Source: Halosolutus gelatinilyticus (GTDB lineage: Archaea; Halobacteriota; Halobacteria; Halobacteriales; Natrialbaceae). From it: a DNA stretch of 64,000 nucleotides. How positions within the stretch are numbered: the first letter of the stretch is position 1; the number at the start of each line of letters is the position of its first letter. The notes beneath the pieces were generated by a model. It did no database searches. It saw nothing but the letters and a program-made list of their open reading frames with translations, and had not been told where the DNA came from. Where the stretch lies: contig NZ_CP095491.1 in NCBI RefSeq assembly GCF_023028105.1, positions 496,001-560,000 on the forward strand, given 5' to 3'. The translations under genes were made by a program, and so were the position numbers. Positions 9,598-16,513 of this stretch are shown here, one piece after another.

Positions 9598-10767
9598 TCA
9601 GGCGATTAATTCGCGAATCGTTTCCGCCAACGCCTCGGTGTCGACGACGATGTCCGTCGATTCCGCCCGACAGTACATCGGTTCGTACGACAGGCCGAGC
9701 GTCGACGCTAACTCTCGATAGTGCGGTTTGATCTTGTCGCCGAACAGTTCGACGAGGATACAGTCATCGGCAAAGACGACGTCGGTGAGACCTGCCCCGT
9801 GCGGCCCGACTACAACGTCGGCATCAGCAAATAGACGCACGTTCTGTTCGAGCGACCGTTCCTCCAATCGATAGCACGAAAATCCGAACTGCGACAGGAC
9901 GTCCATCACGTCGTCCTCGTTCACCACGCGCCGTTCGACGGCGTTCGCTCGCGAGACGTAGACGTTGTCGCCGCTCTCCGGCGTCGTTTCGAGCACCTGG
10001 TCAAGTACCTCACGGCGAAGCCACTCGAAGTCTGCCGCCCGTCGTTCCGGGAACGAGGGGAGAACGAGCCTCGAGATGTCGTACACCGGCTCAGTGGCGT
10101 ACTCGACTTTAGACCGCGGCCACCCGAGTACGTCGAGCGTCTCGCCGACGAACGACGGCGCGTCCGGCGGCAGGAGCAACGTCACGCGCTCACCAGTATT
10201 CTCTTCGAACGCTCGAATATAGCGTATTTGCGGGACCGTCTCGACCATCCAGTGGTAGTAGTTCGGATACCTAGGGATGAGCGGTGCAGCAGTTTCAAGT
10301 GACCCCGCGGCTTCGCGAAAGTGTCCGCGGCGCGGCTCCGACAGGAAGCCACGGAGCGGGGCATCCCCGTAAAAGAACTCTCTGGAAAGCATCGCCATCA
10401 TAGCTTGCTGGGCTTGGTCCGGGACGGCGGCGCTCTCCTCGAGTATTTCGAAGTCCGGAGTCAGCGCTAATCCCGTTTCTGAGAGGACGCATCCCTCTTC
10501 CAAGAGTGCAACGAAGGGAGCGGAACTATCGTCTGCATCCGCCGGGATCGCGACGGTCTCGTTCGCGATCGTCTCAAGAGCGGGCCGCGAAACGGTCCGA
10601 ACGACGCCACGTTCGACGAGCGGGTCGAAGATCGGCCGCCCGAGGCGTTTTCGGACCAGCAGGTCGCCGGCCGCGACGATCGACTCACTGATCCCGTCAG
10701 CCTCGAGCTTTCGCTCTAGCTTTCGGTACGCAAACTCCGTCGAGATCATGTTTCTGTGGGTAAACAT
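9598..10767 (-). CDS. Glycosyltransferase family 61 (DUF563) protein
   Basis: The 389-residue protein carries the GT61 signature: NYYHWMVETVPQI near residue 168, then NVYVSRANAVERR and the C-terminal DVVVGPHGAGLTDVVFA with FGDK following. GT61 enzymes add sugars such as xylose or GlcNAc, and archaeal members occur in capsule or S-layer glycan loci. No transmembrane segment is evident, so it is probably cytosolic. It lies between two sulfatase-like genes on the same strand. An ATG at 10749 (MISTEFAYRK) is a possible later start. Confidence 0.85.
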   Translation of the reverse strand: MFTHRNMISTEFAYRKLERKLEADGISESIVAAGDLLVRKRLGRPIFDPLVERGVVRTVSRPALETIANETVAIPADADDSSAPFVALLEEGCVLSETGLALTPDFEILEESAAVPDQAQQAMMAMLSREFFYGDAPLRGFLSEPRRGHFREAAGSLETAAPLIPRYPNYYHWMVETVPQIRYIRAFEENTGERVTLLLPPDAPSFVGETLDVLGWPRSKVEYATEPVYDISRLVLPSFPERRAADFEWLRREVLDQVLETTPESGDNVYVSRANAVERRVVNEDDVMDVLSQFGFSCYRLEERSLEQNVRLFADADVVVGPHGAGLTDVVFADDCILVELFGDKIKPHYRELASTLGLSYEPMYCRAESTDIVVDTEALAETIRELIA

Positions 10768-10818
10768 GCTATCTATTTCGATGTTGTCACTCGGGGTGGC
10801 TCCGGGCTGAGCTTTCGG

Positions 10819-11829
10819 TCATCGATACCCCAGCGCCTTCAGTTGCTCGTCGAGTTTCTCTCGAGGCACGCGCTCGCTGCTCGGCTCGTCGATCGACGGC
10901 TCGTATGATCCCTCATCAGTAGCGGTCGTCTCTACCCATGGAACCTTTCGAACTTTCGGGTGGAGACTTCCGAGCGTGTGACCAAGAATTCCGTATTCGC
11001 CGAACGCTTCGCCGTGGTCCGACGAGATGGCGACGGTTTCCGCATCGATATTGCGAAGCAAGAGTTCGATATCATCTAGCACGTACCGGAGATCGCTCAT
11101 ATAGGCGTCCCAGATGGTGTCGACGTCACCAGTTTCCATATAGTAGTTCCACCAGTCGCGTTCGTGGTACTTCAGGTCGCGATCCTCCTCGAGAGCGGTC
11201 GAAAACCAGGGAGTGTGGGGCTGGTGATACTGGAGAATGAGTCGATCGTACTCCTCACGTCTCCCGACCTGAATCCCGCGATCAGTGACATATCGGGGCG
11301 GTGTACTTCCTTCGGGATGCCCGTACGGCCCCTCCTCTCCGACCGGTTCATACCGAAAGATATACTCAACCTTTCCGACATCTTCGAGATCGACTGACGG
11401 CATGAATCGGAGCGCTTTGAACGGGAGCGGTTTATCGGAGTCGCGCTCCGGCAGGTTGGTGTCGAGGATCTGCTGGACATGGTTCTGTGCCGATAAGAAC
11501 GCGGTATCCGCGATTTCGTCGCGGTGCTGTTCATCAAACGTTCGTGCTAGCCACTCCGCAGATGCGCCGCCTGTCGACAAGATACTCTCGACGGACGGGA
11601 TAAATTCATATTCAGGGGCGACCTCCCGCAGCGCGTCGACGCGGCAGGTATCGAGCAAGATTAACACGTCCCATTCGCGGTCAAAGACGTTGGTCCCGAT
11701 GGTCCGTCGGCTGTTGGCGACGATCGCGGGGGTTCGGTAGACGTAATCGAGAACGATATTATCGAGAACGCGGGACGGATTTCGTAACCCTTTCCAGATG
11801 TTTTCGAGACTCAACTCGTACCCGTTCAT
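10819..11829 (-). CDS. Sulfatase-like hydrolase/transferase, family A member 2
   Basis: The 336-residue protein shares the family A layout: REWDVLILLDTCRVD near residue 60, STGGASAEWLARTF with the probable Ser nucleophile, QYHQPHTPWF, and SSDHGEAFGEYG near residue 270. It ends in LKALGYR. It is closest to the protein at 13063-14082; they share NSRRTIGTNVF/NTKRTIGTNVF and VAPEYEFIP/VAPEYDFIP almost word for word, so they are duplicates. The enzymatic reaction is unknown. It starts with MNGYELSLENIWKGLRNP, an N-terminal helix shared by the paralogues. Confidence 0.8.
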   Translation of the reverse strand: MNGYELSLENIWKGLRNPSRVLDNIVLDYVYRTPAIVANSRRTIGTNVFDREWDVLILLDTCRVDALREVAPEYEFIPSVESILSTGGASAEWLARTFDEQHRDEIADTAFLSAQNHVQQILDTNLPERDSDKPLPFKALRFMPSVDLEDVGKVEYIFRYEPVGEEGPYGHPEGSTPPRYVTDRGIQVGRREEYDRLILQYHQPHTPWFSTALEEDRDLKYHERDWWNYYMETGDVDTIWDAYMSDLRYVLDDIELLLRNIDAETVAISSDHGEAFGEYGILGHTLGSLHPKVRKVPWVETTATDEGSYEPSIDEPSSERVPREKLDEQLKALGYR

Positions 11830-11913
11830 TACCGGACTGTAGCCACGTATCCCTATAAATATTGACTGATTGGTAGATGGCCCGTCTAAAATGACGATCG
11901 CCGACAGTCGCGC

Positions 11914-12861
11914 TTATTTGTATCCCAGCGCCTCCAACCGCTTTTCGATCTCCGAATCGGACGCTCGTTCGCTTTCGACGGGCGGGTCCGACCGAATGTC
12001 ACGTCGCTCCGATCCCTCGCAAATGAACCACGGGACGCGGACGAGTTCGGGGGTGTGGACTCCGTACGGATGCCCGTACTTTCGACGCGACGGTATCGGT
12101 GACAGGCGTTCGCCTAAGAGGTTCCCGTGATCTGCCGTTATCACCGTCTTTCCCTCGAGATCCTCGAGAAGGGACTCGACTTCCGCGAGGACGATATCCA
12201 GGTTTTCCTTATAAGCTGCCCAGACCGTCTCGAGGCTGGCGTCAGCGTCACCGGACTCGAGATATTCCCAGATAACGGTGTCCCGTTCGCCGTCGGAATC
12301 GATGGAAAGTCCGGTCCCGGTCAGGTCGCGTCCCGTCTCTCCGATGAACGGGTGGTGTGGCTGCATGAAGTGGGCAACGAGCCGCTTGTTCGAAAACGAC
12401 TCGTGTGCGTCCCGCGCTGCGTCCGCGACTGTTTCGGGGCGAACTGTTTCCAGATCCGGATCCCAGTCTTCGAGACAATTAATGACGGCGTGAAACGTCC
12501 CCCTGTCGAGATCGAGTCGCGGAATGTACGGGTTCGCGTTGACGTAGACCGTATCGTGACAGGCGCGCGAGTCGAAATTGCGTTCGAGGAACTCCTCGCT
12601 GCTCGAACCGAGCGAAATCCGCGGCTCGAGCGCCCCGTCGAGATCAATCTGGTCGGCGAACATGTCGTACCGACAGGCGTCGAGGATAAGGAGATTGTCC
12701 CAGTCCTCGTCCATCACGTACGTGCCACTGCCGTGTCGCAGCCGAAAGATGTAGTTGTTTACCTCGATTGGGACGAACCTGATCGCGCTTTTGGCCGTCT
12801 CGAGGGGCCCCTCGTTCGAGAGGATCTCTCGAGCTTTTCGGAGGTGGTGGCGCAGGGCCAT
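11914..12861 (-). CDS. Sulfatase-like hydrolase/transferase, family A member 3
   Basis: The 315-residue protein has DEDWDNLLILDACRYD, a Ser-rich nucleophile segment (SLGSSSEEFLERNF), HFMQPHHPFIG and TADHGNLLGE, then the C-terminal LEALGYK. The last catalytic motif has Asn where most members have Glu. It is most like 8531-9478 (both have DTVYV-ANP after the nucleophile). These two and the pair 10819/13063 look like two older duplications. It starts at an ATG at 12861, MALRHHLRKAREIL, and diverges from the next paralogue at 13063 across 200 bases. Confidence 0.8.
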   Translation of the reverse strand: MALRHHLRKAREILSNEGPLETAKSAIRFVPIEVNNYIFRLRHGSGTYVMDEDWDNLLILDACRYDMFADQIDLDGALEPRISLGSSSEEFLERNFDSRACHDTVYVNANPYIPRLDLDRGTFHAVINCLEDWDPDLETVRPETVADAARDAHESFSNKRLVAHFMQPHHPFIGETGRDLTGTGLSIDSDGERDTVIWEYLESGDADASLETVWAAYKENLDIVLAEVESLLEDLEGKTVITADHGNLLGERLSPIPSRRKYGHPYGVHTPELVRVPWFICEGSERRDIRSDPPVESERASDSEIEKRLEALGYK

Positions 12862-13062
12862 AGTGGGTCAGAGACAGGTCGACACTAATAACGTACTGGT
12901 TGCTGGGGACGTCGATCTGGCGCCGTCGACGGGATGCGATCCGCCGCCCGTTCGTGAGCGGGGCGATTCACCGGCTAGCGTACGACGGTCTCGACTCCGG
13001 ATTTCGGAATAGGAGAATCCTTAAGAACGACTGATACAGTCTCACCACTACGCGCCGATCTC

Positions 13063-14082
13063 ATGCTGAAACACAACGTAACGCTCGAAAACGTCAAGAA
13101 AGCCTTCAAATACCCGAGGCAGGCGGTCGACGAGACGCTCTACGAGGTCTGCTATCGGATCCCCGCTACCTACGCGAACACGAAACGAACGATCGGGACA
13201 AACGTTTTTTCCCGAGAGTGGGACCTACTGATTATTCTGGATACTTGCCGGGTCGATGCACTCGAGGCCGTCGCTCCCGAGTACGACTTCATCCCCGATG
13301 TTGGCTCGATCCGTTCGGTCGGCGGTCGATCACCCGAGTGGATCGCCAAAACCTTCGTCGAGAAGTACGAGGACGAGATTCGGCGAACGGGGTATCTGTC
13401 GGCGAACGTGTTTCCGGAGCGGATCCTGCGAAACAGACATCACGAGTCAGCCTCAATCAGCGACGAACAGTTGACCTATAGACTCCTCAGGCGAATTCCG
13501 ACGGTCGATGTCGACGCTCTCGGCCACTTCGAATATCTCTACCGGTACGAACCCGTTGGGGAACCGGGACCCCTAGGTCATGAGGGCGGCGGGACGCCGC
13601 CCCGGTACGTAACCGACCGCGGCATTCAGGTCGGGAGACGCGACGACCTCGACCGCGTGATCCTCCACTACCTCCAGCCGCATCCGCCGTACGTGGTGAA
13701 TGCCCTCCGCGAAGGCCGCGACGAGCTCTACCGGTACGAGTACGACTGGTGGGGATACCTCGGCGAGACGGGCGACTACGAAACGATTTGGGAGACGTAC
13801 CTCGACGAACTTCGATACGTGCTCGACGACGTGGAACTGTTACTGGAGAACGTCGACGCAGAGACCGTCGCGATCTCCGCGGACCACGGCGAGGCCTTCG
13901 GCGAGTACTGGGAGTACGGTCACAAAACGGGGAGTCTCCACCCGAAGGTTCGGACCGTCCCATGGGTCGAGACCACGGCAACAGACGAAGGTACCTACTC
14001 TCCCTCCTTCGATCCGCCATCCGAAACCGAGACGGATCCCGCCATTGAGGAGCAACTTGAGGCGCTCGGCTATCGGATGTGA
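13063..14082 (+). CDS. Sulfatase-like hydrolase/transferase, family A member 4
   Basis: The 339-residue protein carries D60-T-C-R-V-D, the likely nucleophile Ser90 in SVGGRSPEW, YLQPHPPYV and A-D274-H275-G-E, then LEALGYRM at the end. These are the metal and nucleophile positions of the alkaline phosphatase superfamily. It is the sister of 10819-11829 but on the opposite strand. A CCTTAAGA element near 13017 could drive a short leader. It is followed 85 bases later by a GT4 gene on the same strand, which suggests joint transcription. Substrate unknown. Confidence 0.8.
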   Translation: MLKHNVTLENVKKAFKYPRQAVDETLYEVCYRIPATYANTKRTIGTNVFSREWDLLIILDTCRVDALEAVAPEYDFIPDVGSIRSVGGRSPEWIAKTFVEKYEDEIRRTGYLSANVFPERILRNRHHESASISDEQLTYRLLRRIPTVDVDALGHFEYLYRYEPVGEPGPLGHEGGGTPPRYVTDRGIQVGRRDDLDRVILHYLQPHPPYVVNALREGRDELYRYEYDWWGYLGETGDYETIWETYLDELRYVLDDVELLLENVDAETVAISADHGEAFGEYWEYGHKTGSLHPKVRTVPWVETTATDEGTYSPSFDPPSETETDPAIEEQLEALGYRM

Positions 14083-14167
14083 ACCGGATACACTGCCGGT
14101 TGACGCTTCGCTCATCGGCGCACTTGAGTCGTGAACGATTTGTCCCTGGCACTGAACCACTGGAGCA

Positions 14168-15352
14168 ATGACAGACGAGCCTGAAGCGAATCGAACATCG
14201 TCAGCCGCTGACCTCGTCGTCGCCCACTGGGGCGAACACGCCAACGGCGGTGGCGATCGGCTCGCGTGGGAGCTCGCACGGGTGTTCGACGACGCGCCGT
14301 TCTACGCGGGGTGGCGGGACGAATCGATCGAACCGGACGACGTCGAGGCGAGACAACTGATCGCGGGGGACTGGCTGAACCGCGCGCTGGAACGCGGCGG
14401 GCCGTTCCGAAAGGTAGCCCACTTGCTCGGCTGGCAGCTCGCCTCGCCGTTGCGAGAGTACGACGTCCTCGTTACGAGCGGCAACGAGCCGCTGTTTTAC
14501 GTTCCGCCCGACGATCAGACCTGGGTCGCCTACATCCACCACACGAACCGGCGCCAGTCGGACCAGCTCGCGGAGGTCGAATCGAAGCCGTTCGAGAAGG
14601 CGCGACTGCTGGCCCACTACGCGATCCGCGTCGCGTTCGATCACAACACGCACAAACCGGACCTGTTCGTCGTCAATTCCGAGATCGTGAAGCGACGCGT
14701 CGTCCGGTACTGGGGCGTCCCGGAGGAGAAGATCCGCGTCGTCTATCCGCCCGTCGATACCCGGACGTACTCCCCGAGCGACGCCCCGACGGCGGACTAT
14801 TACTTCACGCTCTCTCGGCTCGACTGGCACAAGGATATCGACGGCATCGTCAGGGCGTTCAACGACCTCGACGAACGGTTGCTGATCGCGGGAGACGGCC
14901 CCGAGCGCGATCGGTTGGAGCGGATCGCGAAGGATAACGTCGAGTTCCTCGGCTTCGTCGACGAGGCGGAGAAACGGACGCTTCTTTCCGGCGCGAAAGC
15001 GTTCGTGTTCAACGGTCGCGACGAGGACTTCGGGATCGCACCCGTCGAGGCGTTAGCGGCGGGAACGCCCGTACTCGGCGTCCGGGAAGGGATGACGCAG
15101 TACCAGGTCGTCGACGGGAAGAACGGCTACCGGCACGCGCGAGACGGCGACTCGGGCCCCTCGCTGACGGAGACCGTTCGCCGGTTCGAAACGGAGGGCG
15201 TGCGGTGGTCGGACGAGGAGATCGCGTCGTTCGCCGATCGGTTTTCCGTGGAGGCGTTTCACGACGGAATCCGCGACGCGGTCGCCGAGGCCGTTTCGAC
15301 GTCCGACACGACCCCGCCGTGGTACGTCGACTACCTGTCCGACGATCGGTAA
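14168..15352 (+). CDS. Glycosyltransferase family 4 (GT-B) protein
   Basis: The 394-residue protein is a GT-B transferase. The N-terminal domain starts VVAHWGEHANGGGDRLAW, and the C-terminal domain holds VYPPVDTRTYSP, the acceptor-side LSRLDWHKDIDGIV and the sugar-nucleotide site EDFGIAPVEALAAGTPVLG. It resembles the protein at 39798-41009 in these motifs (YIHHTNRR versus HYPHSPPRW, VYPPV). It should act on the cytosolic face of the membrane on a lipid-linked glycan. The sugar is not predictable. Confidence 0.88.
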   Translation: MTDEPEANRTSSAADLVVAHWGEHANGGGDRLAWELARVFDDAPFYAGWRDESIEPDDVEARQLIAGDWLNRALERGGPFRKVAHLLGWQLASPLREYDVLVTSGNEPLFYVPPDDQTWVAYIHHTNRRQSDQLAEVESKPFEKARLLAHYAIRVAFDHNTHKPDLFVVNSEIVKRRVVRYWGVPEEKIRVVYPPVDTRTYSPSDAPTADYYFTLSRLDWHKDIDGIVRAFNDLDERLLIAGDGPERDRLERIAKDNVEFLGFVDEAEKRTLLSGAKAFVFNGRDEDFGIAPVEALAAGTPVLGVREGMTQYQVVDGKNGYRHARDGDSGPSLTETVRRFETEGVRWSDEEIASFADRFSVEAFHDGIRDAVAEAVSTSDTTPPWYVDYLSDDR

Positions 15353-15388
15353 CGCCGGTCGATCGCTCGCGGAACGGTCTCTCGGCGG

Positions 15389-16348
15389 TTACTCGGTTCC
15401 AACGGCGTCTCGGCTGGCGATCAGCTCCGCTCGATCGACCTCGAACAGCCCGTAGAGGTAGCCGAGGCCGACCGCGCCGGTGAACACGAAGATCGCCAAC
15501 AGTTGCTCCACCTTCGGTGCCGACGGTCGCCGCACGAGATCCGTCACTCGATCGGGAACGAACTCCAGCAGCAGCCGCCTCAGGTACTCGTTCTTGTCGT
15601 CTTTCGCCTCCGGCAGGAGCAGGTCCATGATCCGTTTCGAGTAGCCCTGCCAGAACGATCGAAACACCAGCCACCGAAAGTCGCCGCGATACTCGAACAG
15701 CTTGTGATTTACCACCGCGTTCGTGTTGTAGATCACGCCCTTGCCGTACTTATCGGCCATCCGGATGCAGACCGGCGCCTCGTGGGCCTGGATGTGCTTG
15801 TCGCCTTTCCGCCCCGTGTTCTCGTCGTACCCGCCGACGCTGAGAAAGACGTCTCGCCGGAAGGAGATATTCGATCCGTACGTGTTCCGCAACTCCTCCA
15901 TGTGCTCGCCCATTCCGCGTTCGTCGCAGCCGACGAGCCAGTAGAACTCCTCCGGGAAGAAGTCCGGCTTCTGCGCCACCCAATCCGGTTTCGCGTGGCC
16001 GCCGACCGCGATCGCGTCGGTCTCATCGTAGGCGCGAACCAACTCCGCGACCCAGTCGGGCTCGGCGACCGCGTCGTCGTCGATGAACGCGACGACGTCG
16101 CCGGTCGCGATTTCGGCGCCCCGGGTCCGACTGTACGAGATCCCCTGATTCTCCTCGTTGCAGCGGATGACGACGTCGTCGAGGTCCCCGTAATCGTCGC
16201 AGACCCGATCGAAAACCGGTTCGTTTCCGTCGACGACGATGACGACTTCCAGCGGCTCGTGCGTTTGATCGAGAACGCTGTCGACACACTCGGAGAAGAC
16301 GTCGTAGCGTTCCATCGCGTACGTGCAGATGACGACGGAGACCTTCAT
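15389..16348 (-). CDS. Glycosyltransferase family 2 with C-terminal membrane segment (AglG-like)
   Basis: The 319-residue GT2 protein begins VSVVICTYAMERYDVF and has the nucleotide/metal motif IDDDAVAEPDW near residue 90. A hydrophobic stretch near residues 285-305 (LLAIFVFTGAVGLGYLYGLF) probably anchors it. Haloferax AglG has a similar size and layout and adds glucuronate to dolichol-linked glycans. A minus-strand TATA-like element (near 16374-16381, TATT within GGCTTATTC) precedes it. It is divergent from aglB with about 165 bases between them, so the two genes probably share a promoter region. Confidence 0.85.
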   Translation of the reverse strand: MKVSVVICTYAMERYDVFSECVDSVLDQTHEPLEVVIVVDGNEPVFDRVCDDYGDLDDVVIRCNEENQGISYSRTRGAEIATGDVVAFIDDDAVAEPDWVAELVRAYDETDAIAVGGHAKPDWVAQKPDFFPEEFYWLVGCDERGMGEHMEELRNTYGSNISFRRDVFLSVGGYDENTGRKGDKHIQAHEAPVCIRMADKYGKGVIYNTNAVVNHKLFEYRGDFRWLVFRSFWQGYSKRIMDLLLPEAKDDKNEYLRRLLLEFVPDRVTDLVRRPSAPKVEQLLAIFVFTGAVGLGYLYGLFEVDRAELIASRDAVGTE

Positions 16349-16470
16349 CGGCGAGTGGTTGCGAGGAACGAAGAATAAGCCTTTTCGTTCAGTCAGTCGC
16401 GACGGACTCGAGAGCGATTCGTTCAGCGCGGCCGCCGGATTAGGGGCCCGGTTATCAAACCGATCACGCG

Positions 16471-16478
16471 TATATAAA
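16471..16478 (+). promoter_or_regulatory. TATA box of aglB
   Basis: The sequence TATATAAA lies 43 bases before the aglB ATG. Transcription would start near 16500, giving a leader of about 14 bases. Confidence 0.6.
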
Positions 16479-16513
16479 AAGACTTATTCTTGGGTTCGGT
16501 CTGGTGCAAGCTA

